Source: Verticillium longisporum
Lineage: Eukaryota > Ascomycota > Sordariomycetes > Glomerellales > Plectosphaerellaceae
Length of the DNA stretch: 64,000 nt
Assembly: GCA_019188255.1 (NCBI GenBank)
Contig: JAETXT010000003.1
Coordinates: 1,426,001-1,490,000, forward strand
Direction: 5' to 3'
Below the pieces are notes generated by a model that worked only from the letters and a program-made list of their open reading frames with translations, searched no databases and was not told where the DNA came from. Positions 1 through 11,748 of this stretch are shown piece after piece (positions within the stretch are counted from its first letter, which is position 1; each line of letters begins with the position of its first letter). Position numbers and translations under genes: made by a program.

Positions 1-699
1 GAGGAGCGTGCGGCTGGCGACGTCCCTGATGACGGGCACGACGAGGCCCGAGGGCGTGTCCATGGCGACGCCGATGTTGTGCTGCGGCCGCAGGACGAGG
101 GCGGGCCTCTGCGCCGCGTCGGCCCCGGCGTGGTCGACGCGCGCGTTGAGCACGGGGTATTGGGCCAGCGTCAGCGAGACGGCCTTGATGATGAAGGGCA
201 GGTAGGAGAGCTTGGCCACGGGCGGGTCCTGGTGCTGCGCCTGCGGCTGCGGCTGCGGCTGCGTCGACAGCACGCGGTTGAGCCGGGTGCGGAGCTCGAC
301 GAGCGACGTAAAGTCGACCTCGTCGGCGTAGAGAAAGTGCGGGATCGCGAGGGACCGCGTCATCGACTTGAACATTTGGTGTTGCGTGTTCGTCAGCGGG
401 ACGCGGGTCTCGACGAGGGGTGCCGAGGGGGCGCTGCTGGGTGTTGCCGGCGGTGGTGGTGGTGGTGGTGCTGCTGCTGCTGCCGGCGTGGCCTCACGCG
501 TCTTGACAAACTTGAAGATGTCTTCCTTGAGCACCCTGCCGTCGCGGCCCGTGCCGTCAATCTCGGCAATGTCAATCTTGAGCTCCTTGGACAAGTGTCG
601 GACGGCGGGCGTCGCGAGCGTGGCGCACTTGCCCTTTGGCTTTGGGGTTTCTGAAGCTGGTGATGTGGGTGGCCGAGCCTCTGGTGGCGCCGTATGTGC

Positions 700-730
<31 letters not shown>

Positions 731-1331
731 GCTGGCGGTGGCGCTGGCGCTGGCGCAGAGGCTGACTCTGGTTGAGGTACGCTCGGCGTCGGCCTCTCTT
801 CGACGGCCTCGGGAGCGATCAGCGTGTCGAGGTCTTCCTGCTTGGCACCGCCTTGGATGTCAATGTCGACAAAGGCCTTGCCGACCTTGGCCATGTCGCC
901 GGCCTCATAGTACAGCTTCTTGACGACGCCGGAGAAGCGGCTCGTGATCTCGACCGAGGCCTTGTCGCTCTGGACCTCGCACAGAGGAGAGAATTCCTCG
1001 ACGCGCGCGCCGGGCTCGACGAACCACTGGATGACCTCGCACTCGACGATACCTGCATTGTCGTCAAGTCAGTGGAGGTCCACAAGGATGGAGCAGTGGG
1101 CAGGCGCAGGAGCGGAACTGTCGGGACATACCCTCGCCAATGTCGGCCAGCAGCACAGGCTTGACAACGCGCAGCGGACGAGAGCTGTGGAAGGGCCTCG
1201 TCGACGGCGAAGACGATGTGTTGGAGGGGAGGAGGGAGGGGAGGGGAGAGGCCGGCTCTGCTTGCCACAGCCAGGCGGGCGATGCTTTTGGAGGCGCTCC
1301 ACCGCGTCCTCATAGATTTGGACAGGAACAT
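1..1331 (-). CDS. Lipoyl E2 (acyltransferase) subunit of branched-chain 2-oxoacid dehydrogenase, C-terminus cut off
   Basis: Mitochondrial E2 core of the complex that degrades the Leu/Ile/Val keto acids. Reading leftwards: an Arg/Ser-rich mitochondrial presequence from the ATG at 1331, a lipoyl domain (LLADIGEG, then VIQWFVEPGARV and the lipoyl-lysine motif SDKASVEITSR), an Ala/Pro linker, an E1/E3-binding domain (ATPAVRHLSKELKIDIAEID), and the start of the acyltransferase domain. The catalytic HxxxDG end lies outside the window. An intron at about 1131-1053 (donor GTATGT, acceptor GCAG) splits the lipoyl domain just after DIGEG. The presequence and the lipoyl domain are in different frames; the switch lies in the C/T-rich tract near 1215-1255 and fits two missing bases or one extra. 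The single lipoyl domain and the GRDGRVLKEDI block favour the branched-chain rather than the pyruvate or 2-oxoglutarate E2. Confidence 0.88.
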
Positions 1332-2146
1332 GTTGGCGGTTGATGCTGTTGACGAGGAATTTCAATGGCAAGAAGGACAAACAGCAACGAGCAAGACGAT
1401 TGATTGATTTTTTCTTCGAGGTCGAACAACAAAAGGCAGGAGAGAGGACCTATTCTCCTTCTCAAGGCCGAAGGGGAGAGAGGGGGGTCGGTGTCTCGAG
1501 GATGCGGCTATCCGCGGTGTTGGCGGTCGACTCGGACTCGGACTGTAGCGGGCATGACACAATGGGTCTCATGTGGTCTGGCGGGGGAGACGAAGAGGCC
1601 CTCGGCTTTACCTTTTACCTTTTGGCAGCGCCTTTCTCCGCATCCACTTGCTGGTAGCGCCAGGCACCCCCAACACCTGAGTGTACGGCACACTACAGCA
1701 GCGCGCGGCCTCCGTCGGCCTTCACCACTCCCCACCCCCGCCCCCTGGCACCCCCCCGGGGCCGGCCCCCCCCTGCTCTCTGCTGACCTGCTACAACGTA
1801 CATCGTACATCGTACGTCGGCTGAGGGCACGTTCGGAAGACTTGACTCTGATCAATTCCATGCTCAATGGAATGTCATCGTGGGGTCCCATATCGTGAAC
1901 ACATTGTTGTCTCGCCATGTACCGATGTGACCATCGTAGCTCAATGATAGAATAGGAAGAACAGAACAGCCAATTGGCTCCTGTAGTGCACCCCAACTTT
2001 CTGCCGAAAAATCCCAGCGCTACTCAACGTCCCATTCCTCACGCACCCAGGCACGACGCTTGATTGCTCGTAGCTCGAAGCTCATAGCTCGAAGCTCACA
2101 GCTCCATAGCCGCCATCCATCTACCTTGCCCATCGCGACGCCTACC
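1332..2146. promoter_or_regulatory. Divergent intergenic region between E2 and ATP10
   Basis: About 815 bases between two outward-facing start codons, so both promoters must lie here. It holds CT-rich and poly-C stretches (about 1720-1775) and a short repeated GTACATCGTACATCGTAC motif near 1798-1815. At 2068-2104 short AGCTCGAAGCTC-like units repeat. No coding sequence was recognised. Confidence 0.5.
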
Positions 2147-3295
2147 ATGGCTTCACGACTCGCGAACCCCGGCGCTTCGTCGCTTGCTCCCTCTGCCAAT
2201 GGCAGCAGCGCCTTTCACGACCTCCGCCCGCCGCCTCGCCGAGAAGCCCGCGCCGTTACCTCCCACGCCCTCATCACCATCTGCGCCGGCGGGCACCGTC
2301 CCCCTGCAAAAGCCCAAGCCAGAGCTTCCCGGTGCCGCCATCAAGGCCCCTCGTTCCTATGGCGCCCGTCTCGACAAGTTCACACCCGAGCCTCTGCCTC
2401 GTCCCATCGGCATGCCAGGCCCTCCCCACCCCAACGACAACTCTGGCTACGACCCGCGCACCATCAAGGAACGCCGCGATGACTTTGTCAACTACGACAA
2501 GCACCTCGCCCGTCGCCGGCAGCTGTACGTCCACTCCCTCACCCTGCGCCTCCAAGCCGACCTCCTCCTTCCTCCTCCTCCTTCCTCCTCCTCCTTCCTC
2601 CTCCTTCTTCCGTTCAGTTCAGCCTACTGACGAGACACAGAAAAGCCCAGATGGCCCGCCCCTACTTCCGCGACTGGAGCAACCTCAAGTTCGACAACGG
2701 CAAGTCCTTCCTCGCGCCGCCGCGCCCCTTCAAAGCCGAAGTCTCCCTCTTCTTCCCCAACTTTGTCGGCGACACCCTCGACCCCGCGCACGGCCGCTTC
2801 CGCGCCACGACCAACGTCCTGCACGGCAAGACGTCCATCGTCGCCCTGTTCCAGGGCCGCTGGGCCGAGGACCAGACCGACTCGTTCCTCGCCCCCGCCG
2901 CCAACCCCGCCCTCCACGCCCTGCTCGCCGACGCCCGCGGCGACGACCGCCTGCAGCTCGTGCGCCTCAACATGGAGGACAACACGCTCAAGGCCTGGCT
3001 CGTCAGCCTCTTCATGGGCGGCCTGCGCCGCCGCCTCGCCGCCTCCGAGTGGGGTCGCTACTTTCTCGTGCGCCGCCCCGTCACCCCCGAGATCAGCGAG
3101 TCCATCGGCCTGCTCAACAGCAAGGTCGGCTACGTCTACCTCGTCGACCACCTGTGCCGCATCCGCTGGGCCGCCAGCGCCGCCGCCACGCCCGACGAGC
3201 TGGCGAGCCTCGTCAAGAGTGCGAGGACCGTCCTCAACGAGATGGAGCGGGACCGCCAGGACCTGCGCGCCCTCGAGGCGGCGGGGCAGATCTGA
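2147..3295 (+). CDS. ATP10: ATP10-like mitochondrial ATP synthase (F0) assembly factor
   Basis: Inner-membrane chaperone for assembly of subunit 6 into the F0 sector. The conserved part is FRDWSNLKFDNGKSFLAPP, FPNFVGDTLD, the thioredoxin-like stretch TSIVALFQGRWAEDQ, and the C-terminal VGYVYLVDHLCRIRWAAS, ending at TGA 3293-3295. An intron at 2525-2640 (GTACGT to ACAG) joins ARRRQL to KAQMARPYF. The ATG at 2147 has the best start context (ACCATGG). Its frame reaches the conserved SARRLAEK segment only if one C is added at about 2167-2170 (the CCCC run) and one at about 2210-2213. With both, the exons total 1035 bases, a protein of about 344 residues whose leader holds an LCQWQQR segment typical of the family (from memory). 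If the sequence is taken literally, the only usable ATG is 2199. Confidence 0.85.
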
Positions 3296-3405
3296 TGGGG
3301 GCAAGGCTGTCTTTTCACGTGTACAGATGCGCCAGATCTCGTCAATGCCTCATCAGTGCCTGGCCGTGGCCGGCTGTTTCTGTTGGTTGGTAGATACATA
3401 TACCC

Positions 3406-3535
3406 CTCCCATCTTTTCCTCCCATCTTTCTCTCCCATCTTTTCCTCCCATCTTTCCCTCCCATCTTTCCCTCCCATCTTTCCCTCCCATCTTTCCCTCC
3501 CATCTTTCCCTCCCATCTTTCCCTCCCACAATATA
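3406..3535. repeat. 13-bp minisatellite downstream of ATP10
   Basis: Nine head-to-tail copies of a 13-base unit, consensus TCCCATCTTTCCC, plus a partial tenth copy. The first three copies vary at the C/T run; the last six are identical. It starts about 110 bases after the ATP10 stop and so probably lies in its 3' UTR or terminator. The top strand is almost pure pyrimidine except for one A per unit. Confidence 0.95.
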
Positions 3536-3795
3536 CCTAGCATACTTGTACAACACTGTCAAATAAGTAAAAAGGAAGATGATACATCCAGGATGTGTGT
3601 CTCTGTGTGTGTGTATTGAAACCAAAAACACCCAACGCCCTCGCCAACCCTTGACCCCGGTCCCAACATGCTATAGTCTTTTCCCCTTCAAAAAGCACCA
3701 AAGCAGCAGCATACTTGCCCATTACAACCAGATCTACAACGCGCGCCAGGAAGAAAAGGGAACACCCTTCCCCTCTCCCTCCTTCTCGTGCCCCT

Positions 3796-4615
3796 TCAGA
3801 GGAAGAACCAGAAGCACAGGAAGCAAAAAGCGATAAACGCCCCCATGATGATGCCGTCCCGTCGCTTCTTGGCCGATATCCGCCCAATGAGCGAGTTGAT
3901 CCCCGGCACCTGGCTCGCGGCGAGCGTGATCCTGCGGTTGATGCTCGCGAGGCTCTCCCGCTGCAGGTTGAAGCTGTCCTGCACGGCGTAGGCCTGGCTC
4001 AGCACGCTGTCGGCCATCGAGTTGCTGTTGTCGATGCGCGAGCGCTCGGCGAGCATGTACTCGGCCTCGGCGGCGCCGGGGTCCTGCTGCTGCTTGGCGC
4101 GGTTGTACTCGTCAATGTCGGAGCGCACGTTGGTCAGGAGGTTGGCGCGGTCGCGCGCCTGCGCGAGCGTCGCCCGGAGGCGGACGAGGTCGCGTTTGTG
4201 GTCGGCGAGCTTGTCGCGCAGGAGCGAGAGGTTGTTCTGCTTCAGGGCCGACGAGGTCAGGGTCGGGTCCGACTCGAGGAGGCGGGTCAGCTGGGAGACG
4301 ACAGAGTCGCGCTGTTGATTGATCGAGGTTAGTTTGGTGAGCTCGTCCCGCTGGGAAGCCATGCGCTGCGCGACGGACCTTTTCGAGCACATCTTGCAGC
4401 TTCGCCTCGGTCGTCCGTTCGTCTTCTGTCGGCTTGGGCGGCATGTTGGATACCGTCGAGAACTGGGAATAGGTGTGGAATAGTGTCTCGGTCTGATCGG
4501 CGTCAGTGGACAGGGACCAGCACACAGAGGAGCATGCCCGACAAACCTGACTCTCCAGACTTCGCGCCTGCTGACGTAGTTGGGCCCAGCCCGTGTTTCC
4601 AGAGTTCGCTGCCAT
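3796..4615 (-). CDS. GOS1: GOS1-like Golgi v-SNARE
   Basis: Golgi Qb-SNARE for intra-Golgi and ER-Golgi transport. Exon 1 (4615-4547) encodes an N-terminus beginning MAANSGNTGWAQLRQQAR; a 54-base intron (4546-4493, GTTTGT to TCAG) follows. Exon 2 carries FHTYSQFS, KPTEDERTTEAKLQDVLEK, then MASQRDELTKLTSINQQRD, a coiled-coil SNARE region (DNSNSMADSVLSQAYAVQ, VPGINSLIGRISAKKRRD) and a C-terminal hydrophobic anchor (AFIAFCFLCFWFFL). The frame changes once, right after DVLEK near 4383-4375. Total exon length (766) is consistent with two missing bases (for example one each in the AAAA and GG runs) or one extra, giving about 255 residues. Divergent from RPL35. Confidence 0.9.
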
Positions 4616-5039
4616 GATGATGTCTGTATACGTATATGTGAGGGTTCCAAGTGGCCAAAGGCTAAGCCAGACCATTGACGTTCTGGTGTTGGCCGCCTCC
4701 GGGTCCGAGGCAGGGTGCACGATTCACGTGGACCGTGCGTCTTCAATGATTACCTAAGGCGACTTCGAGATCTGCCGTCACCAGCCTCAGACACGTGACG
4801 CATGCGTGTGGAACCCGCGTAAACCCCGGCACCACAACCGCCCACTCAGACAGGCACACCCTGCAGTACGTACCGACCGCACCGACCCGCAGCGCACAAT
4901 TAGGGCAGGGCAAAATCTCTTTTCGCCAGACTCCGACTTCAGACTTGCCTTGCCAGCCTTGACGACGACCAGTTCCCGACATCACGAGACTCACCACTAA
5001 CCCCCGTCCTTCAGTGATCAATCCGTGTCTCTGGCCAAG
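4616..5039. promoter_or_regulatory. Divergent promoter of GOS1 and RPL35
   Basis: 424 bases separate the two start codons, so the two genes share one upstream region. A pyrimidine-rich stretch (about 4970-5035) precedes the RPL35 ATG, as is usual for ribosomal-protein genes. I saw no clear TATA box. Confidence 0.5.
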
Positions 5040-5885
5040 ATGGTAAGTCCGTTGCCTTGCTGTTGAAACAGATTTCCACAATTCCACCCGACCCGCGAAC
5101 TTCTTCTCGATCGACTTTCCTGCCGAACCCGCAATCCTCGATTTCACGACCGCCCCGCGCCTGTCTCCAAATCTTGAAGGGCGAGAGAAAAAAACACCCA
5201 AAGACCACCACGCACATACACACATACACATTGCACATAATTTCGCGATCGTTCAGAGGGTTCCTTTTTCGCTAACGAGAATGAACCAGTCGACATCCAA
5301 GGTTAAGGCCGCCCAGCTGTGGGGAAAGAACAAGGAGGACCTGACGAAGCAGCTCGGCGAGCTCAAGACTGAGCTCGGCCAGCTTCGCATCCAGAAGATC
5401 ACCTCTTCCGGCTCCAAGCTCAACAAGATGTACGCTCCGCCCTCTTTCTCCAGTTTTGCTCTCTCTCTCCAGGGACGACACTCCCCCCATGCCATACTGC
5501 ACGAGGGAACTCATCGCTGACCACGGCTCGGAATCTAGTGGCGACATCCGCAAGTCCATCGCTCGCGTCCTGACCGTCATCAACGCCAAGCAACGCCACC
5601 AGCTCCGCCTTTTCTACAAGAACAAGAAGTACGCGCCCCTCGACCTCCGCGCGAAGCAGACCCGTGCCATCCGCCGCAGGCTGTCCAAGGCCGACGCGGA
5701 GAGGGTCACCGAGAAGCAGCGCAAGAAGACGCAGCACTTCCCTCAGCGCAAGTACGCCGTCAAGGTGAGCATCATCCACCAGGGGTGGCGAAGGGGGACA
5801 TTTCGTTTCGAGCGAACCTCTGCCTCTGTGTATCCGCACCATGTTGAGACCACGTTCCCGCTAACACCGCTGCCAGTCTGCTTGA
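5040..5885 (+). CDS. RPL35: Large-subunit ribosomal protein L35 (uL29)
   Basis: Four exons: 5040-5042, 5290-5429, 5539-5764 and 5877-5885, total 378 bases, 125 residues, with no frame problem. Exon 1 is the ATG codon alone, followed at once by GTAAGT; exon 4 holds only three codons (Ser-Ala-stop). The protein shows [63 protein letters not shown] and FPQRKYAVK, matching eukaryotic L35, which sits at the exit of the peptide tunnel. The first and last introns have GCTAAC branch sites close to the acceptor (near 5271 and 5860). The 247-base first intron directly after ATG is the usual place for regulatory introns in fungal ribosomal-protein genes; regulation here is inference. Confidence 0.97.
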
Positions 5886-8800
5886 GCGTGATGCCTGTGT
5901 CTGGGTAACGAAGGGCTGGGGACGGCAATGATCGGCGTACGTTTTTGGCAAGGGGGACTCCGATTTCTCGATGCATCGCACGGTTCAGAGGAAATAAATG
6001 ATTTCTTATTCCCCATCAACGCGCAACGGATTCTCGAGGGTCAGGACTCAAAAAAACTTGTTCGGGTCTCGCTGGCCCGGATTAGGTAGCAGGACAGCTG
6101 CCGCCCATTGCATAGAGCTAATAAGATGCTCTGAAATTCACAACGCCCCCTTCCGACCTCAGTCGACATGTGTGACGGTGGTTATGGTGTCTTGGCGTGG
6201 CAGCGCGTTGCTGTTTGAACAGGGATGTCTTGTCTCGCCTCATGACGGTCTGTTGCACTCGGATACGGTGCGCAGTTCATCGCCTGCTGCAATATGACAA
6301 TGAGTTATATTGAGCATTCAATATCCGGGGCCAAGTGATATGCCGAAGATTTTCTGTCCACGGCACTGCCTAACACGCGTGTCATGCTCAACATGCCTTG
6401 GTTTTCCCTCTACACCAGGCTGACATACCCATCTCACTTCATCAGTCACAAGGAGCACGTTGCGTTTGTGAGGGGTAGCCTGCACTTGTTCGTCGGAGGC
6501 GGTACTGATGATGTCGCTGTCTCGGTGACTCTCTCGATGACCGGAAAGACGAATATCCTCGGTCCGATCTTACAATTCACCATCGGCATCAATGTAGCTT
6601 TGATGTGCCTTTGAGCCTGCCGGGCCCTTGGGTAATCAACATAACCTTCGGTATAAGCAGGAATCCCTGGACTCAGCGTACTGCGGCATCACCAGCTTGA
6701 GTGACCGAATCCCGGTGCTCGTGAAGCGTGGTATTGGGAGCGCCAAAGTATCCCATTCGTTCGCTAGATAAACCTCGGTAACTATTCACACATCAAGCGG
6801 TGGTAAGATGGAAGCTTTCGTTTGAGAGAATGTCCAATCGTGACTCCTATGACAAGCCCGGTGGCAGATGTGCTCATCGTCAGTGACCAGAGCACGGATT
6901 ACGGAGAATGGTATGAGACTTGGTTTGGTCGAGGGAATCCAGGGGTAAGAGCTGGTGCATTTGTGTGCTGAGCAGTCAAGATTGCCAGAATACCAAGTTC
7001 CAATACCCAGATGTTCGTACGTACATCAAGAGGTATTACATGTTAGGGCCCATCGATAATTGCAAGACCCATGAGCGACAACGATCATATGGGCTTTCAT
7101 CCACACCCAAATGCACATTTTACATATGAGAGGCTCTTAATGGGCTGCAGTGAAGTAAGGTAGCATCGCCATGCCATCCTTGTTTTCGGGTGGCAACGAC
7201 AACCCTCCCAACGCTTCGCGCATTACAAGAGCAAGTTTAGGAGGTGAAGTATAATGAACATCGCGATTCTCATATTTCGGAGTGCCTTTCGGCGTATTCA
7301 GTGTCTAGCGAACCGCATTGTGGGCGTAGGCAGATGGCTGAGACGATCACACTATGTTTCCCGTGCCCCATTATTTGGGAACTACATTTTGATGCCATGA
7401 AAGACGCATCAGCCCAGCTTTCGCCTCCAAGTCAAAGTTCAAAAGATTGACGACCGCATTCATGCCCTTCGCCGTCGGGCTTCGCCGGACCCCGTTAGAG
7501 CCTCAAAGCAGCGCTATATCCCACCCAGGCGCACTGTAGCGACTGATGTCAAAAAGGCTGACAAAACAACAAAAACATACAACATCAGGGATTCGCTGGT
7601 GGTCACCCACCCAACTACTAGTCCGACCCTTACTGGCTTGTCTAGGGGAGAGCGGACGGGATCCCGAATTCTCCAGTAGGTATGGTCGTATGTGCTATTC
7701 AACAGTGTTCTGGAGGTTGAAGAGGGGCATTTGCCTGAGATGGACCATTTCAGAAACGGCCGTCCGCATCCTCCACGACACCGATACTGTTCATGATTGG
7801 GCCGGTATCGACGTCTTGCTGATGTAGGGTGGGCATGAGTGATGCTTGGAATGTCTCCTCGCTGAATGTTGGTGCTGCATCATCGGCGGGCTTTTGCAAA
7901 ACCTAGCTCCTCCAAACCGTCTTCCTCAGCCCACTTTCGATAAGGGCTGAGCTCCATCAGGAGCAGTTCCCGGACCAGAATGCAGCTAAACTTTATGGAA
8001 ATGCCCTGTCCTTCCCTTCTGATCTTATCGTAGCGGGTCCCATCGTCAAGGAGCTCTCCCTGCATGCTACGTAGCCTCGACAGGATGTAAACCCAATTCT
8101 GACCATCCTCCAGTAGTTGCGGCATCCTGCGTCCATCCAATCAAATCACCCGAGTGTGAGAGCTCTGGTTCCCCAATATGCAGACTTCCTGTCCCAAAAT
8201 GAGTCAATGCCAAAGCAAACCCAATTGTCCCTTGCTGGCTCGTTTCCATGTGCTACCTCAGCAGTGCCTTTGCATCAAAACACCCTCGGACGAGGATGCC
8301 AGCTTAACGCCCATCAGTCCGGGAGGAAAAGAGCAGTAGAGAGAGTCGTCAGGAAGAAGAGAAGAAAGAAGAGAACCAGGGGAAAGCAAGCAATCAGGAG
8401 GAAAGTACGGACGAGTACAGTGTCAACACTTTGTTGCAAGAGTCCACATAGATGACAGCCACACTCCGGACGAAGAGCACGTCATGCCCGTGAAAGAAGG
8501 CCCGGATCCGAAGCTGCAGTAGCGTATGCTATAGTCCTGACACTTCTAGCTTGTCGGCTCCTTACTTGCGTTCAGCCGAAGGTGGCTGCATTGTCACCAG
8601 ACATCGTGCACCATACGCGTCCCCCTGGAGTCTACCTTCTCATTATGTGACAAGAGGACGTCCCCAATGGATTTTAGCTGAGGGGCAGGAATAAGGAGGG
8701 ATTCAGTATGAGCCATTTTACGGCCATGAAAGGTATCGTCTGCTAATAAGCTCGTGTGGTGCTTTCCCCCTTTTCTACACTGTGTCGGACGTTCAGGGGC

Positions 8801-11748
8801 ATGTACGAGGCCAGCCATGAACACTGCAGCCATTTGCGGTTGATTTCTTCCTCTTTTTTATTTTGAAAAAGAAAAAGAAAGAGAAAAAATAGCATGAAAA
8901 ATAGTCTATGGTTCTCTTTTCATTTCTCATTCATCTCGTTGTTCAGACGAGGCCGCAACTCGCTCGTTCCACGCTTTCTACGCCGTAGTCAAGAGCTTGT
9001 CCGGGCTCGAACCGCTCCGGCGGTCACCGTTGAGCATGACCGGTGCCTCCCGGCGTGAAATGCGAGCTAAACGTCTCGTATTCCCTATTGTGGACATCCT
9101 GGGGAGAAGGACTATCTGCGCCACATAGTGCCCATGGGGTGTTGGAGTGTGAAGGACGTTGGATGACAAGCCCTTGTACCTTCTCCAGGCAGGTAGGTCG
9201 AGTGACATTGCACACAGCACGGTACTTCCAGCTGGAGGAGGCGAAAAAGCCACGTTTCACATGAAAGTCAGAGCAGCCAGCTTCAGTTCCTGTGTGCTAC
9301 ATCCACCCCTCTCAAATTTATGCTGCGGGCATCGAGCAGTGGCCTGACGCAAGCGGCAGAGAACCATACTGTCTAACGGTTAATGTGTATGCCACACTTA
9401 CCGACGAAATATACAGTCTTGCCTTCCGTCAGCCTCACCATTCTCCAACGGGTAGGGCGTACCAGACTACAGTTGTATGGGTAGATGAACTTCGCTCACT
9501 ATTCGAAGCACACGCAAGTGAGGTGAGTTCAGGTATACATACTGGCATATTCATCAGGTTTCAATCCTCACTCGGAATCAGACGCAAATACCGAAATGCG
9601 CGAAAAAGGCAGAACGATCAACTTTTTGGCCAAGTCAGGGTGGACGAGGCGTGGCGTGCAGATCCAGGGAAACACATCTGGAGTAATTTGGTGTCTTTAC
9701 AGTTTGAACCTTCAAAGCCTCAACCACCGACCCCGAACACCGCCCTCCCCACGGACAGCCGAGTCCGAGCAACTTCGCCTGCCTGCTAGCCCAACAATTC
9801 TGCGATGCTCCGGACAACGAACACTGTTCGGTACTTTGGACGGGCCGCGGCTTTCACGATGAAAGCCCCTCTGGGGCTCTTGTTTCAGTACGAAGGGTGC
9901 AGTACGAGGCTTTGGCTTTCTCAAAGGCTTCCGAAGATCACACAAACACAGAAGAAAAAAACCCCGGACTAGTGTTCAAACCTCTTCATAACTTATGGGC
10001 AATTCTAGACGTTTTCTGTTCATGTCAGATGGGAAATTCATTTTCAAGAGGGTTGATACCAGCACAGAATTCAAGGCAGAGTAACGTCCCTGATCCCATG
10101 AACTGAAGCATCTACACTCCCAGTCCTTGCCCATGCCTATCCCCCAAGCCCTAAGAACGACGTGCAACCCAAACTACAAGATGATTCCACGAAACCAGTT
10201 GATCGGTTAGACACAAACGAGCTGGGAACAACACCCGACACTACACGACAGAGCTGTCACCCTTCACTGCCAAGGAGAACTTTCGACGCCGCCACAAACG
10301 ATGCAAAAGCAAACCCAAAAGGAGACCGGTAAGAAAAAAGGTGGCGTCCCAAACTCCCAGACACGAGTCCGACTCCGAGCAAAGACCCGGTCTTCCGCCC
10401 CCGACCACACGCGTCCGCCTATTTCTCCCCTCCGTCTTGTGCCAAACCAACGTTGCATCCCGATTCCCGACCCATTCGACAGCCTCACTTTTCGACCAGG
10501 CAACGGCCGAGACCAGAGGCCGACCGTGTAACGCATGCGGAGACGCACTCTCCCAGCTTCGTCACCCTGCCCGTCTCGTCTTGCTTTGCCAGCGCCCCGC
10601 CCTCTGTCTCCAACTCTGCTCGGCCGGAAGACGAACCCCTGAACCCTATTCGACATGAGATCCCCATCCCTTCCCAAAGTAGATTCGCTCTTCGCCAGAG
10701 GAATCACAGCCCCCTTGTCGATCATGCCGTGCAAGCCATGACATCACAGTTTCCGAGGAGCATGACCGCCAGCGCCCCCGCGGAAAAAAAGGGGGAGGAG
10801 ATCGAAGCTGTCCGCGGCGAGTCTTGGTGATCGGAACAGCCCCAAGGCGCCGACTGAGCCCCCTCTGCTGTCATGTCCAACGACCAAAGTTCGGATACCG
10901 TAGAGTATGATGATGAGTCCTGTCATCCTGTCCCTCCCCGTGTCCCCCTTCTGCCCCCCGCCCCTCTATCTCTCGTAAAAGTCAGGTACTCTGGGTTCTC
11001 ATCAGCGAGGTGATGGCAGTCAGCAACGGCATGCCCAAGTAAAGTCTTACCCATGTAACAACTGCACGTGCGGATCCTGCGATGCGAATCATGACAAGAT
11101 TGTATAATGCCATGTGAGATCAGACAGGAAACATACAGCATTGCGGTACAGCCTCCCTCCGGCTTGCAGAGGCCAAGTGAAGAGGTGGGATTGTTGGCCA
11201 TGTCGCGGTCACAGACGCTCAAGTCACTAGCACCGTCGCAGGAAAGAGTGCAAACACGAGCATGTTTCATGGTGATTCAATTCAGATGACCAGACTGCAA
11301 GAGGCTGTTCATCATGGGTGCGTCAACCTTTTCAAAACCAGAGCCCCAAAAACACCAAGCAAGACCGCGTGAGCAGTCACCGAACAATGGGCGAGCGAGT
11401 CTAAGGCGGTTTGCCTACCACAGGTGCATCGCCCTTTCCCGTACAGATGCTTAGAAACCCCAAAACAACACTCCGGACTGCAATCGCAGTCAGAGTGGGA
11501 AAGACTGAATGGAAAAGACAAGATGACCAAACCAACGCCCCGCCCCCGAACTCCGTTTCCACGGGGTATCGAACACCAGAAATCACAGGCAGACCGCCCA
11601 CCCACCCAAAGCGACTTAGCCAAGCCGTAACGCCGCGATCAATGCCAACCGTTTTCCTGCCCCGGTACTTGAAAGAAATCAAAGAAAAACACGGAAACAA
11701 TACCATAAGGGACATCGCATCTCTGCTTGTCGTCAACTTCATCAGTCA
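5886..11748. other. 5.9-kb stretch with no recognised gene
   Basis: Lies between the 3' ends of RPL35 (+) and the zinc-finger gene (-). I read all frames and found only short open frames without recognisable motifs; the longest are 9292-9789 (+, 165 residues) and 10264-10734 (-, 156 residues), neither with a familiar domain or intron structure. Base composition is visibly more AT-rich from about 5.9 to 9.9 kb than in the neighbouring genes. A purine-rich A/G tract (about 8865-8890) is present. No terminal repeats, transposase-like or reverse-transcriptase-like motifs, or tRNA could be supported. Confidence 0.6.

Noticed and set aside
3406..3535. CRISPR-like array
   Set aside because: The units are directly adjacent 13-mers with no spacers; this is a minisatellite in a eukaryotic genome.
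8990..9065. tRNA-like B-box (GGTTCGAGCC on the minus strand)
   Set aside because: No matching A-box and no acceptor-stem pairing around it.
9292..9789. 165-codon open frame in the gene-free interval
   Set aside because: No recognisable domain, no clear fungal start context and no intron signals; likely chance in lower-GC DNA.
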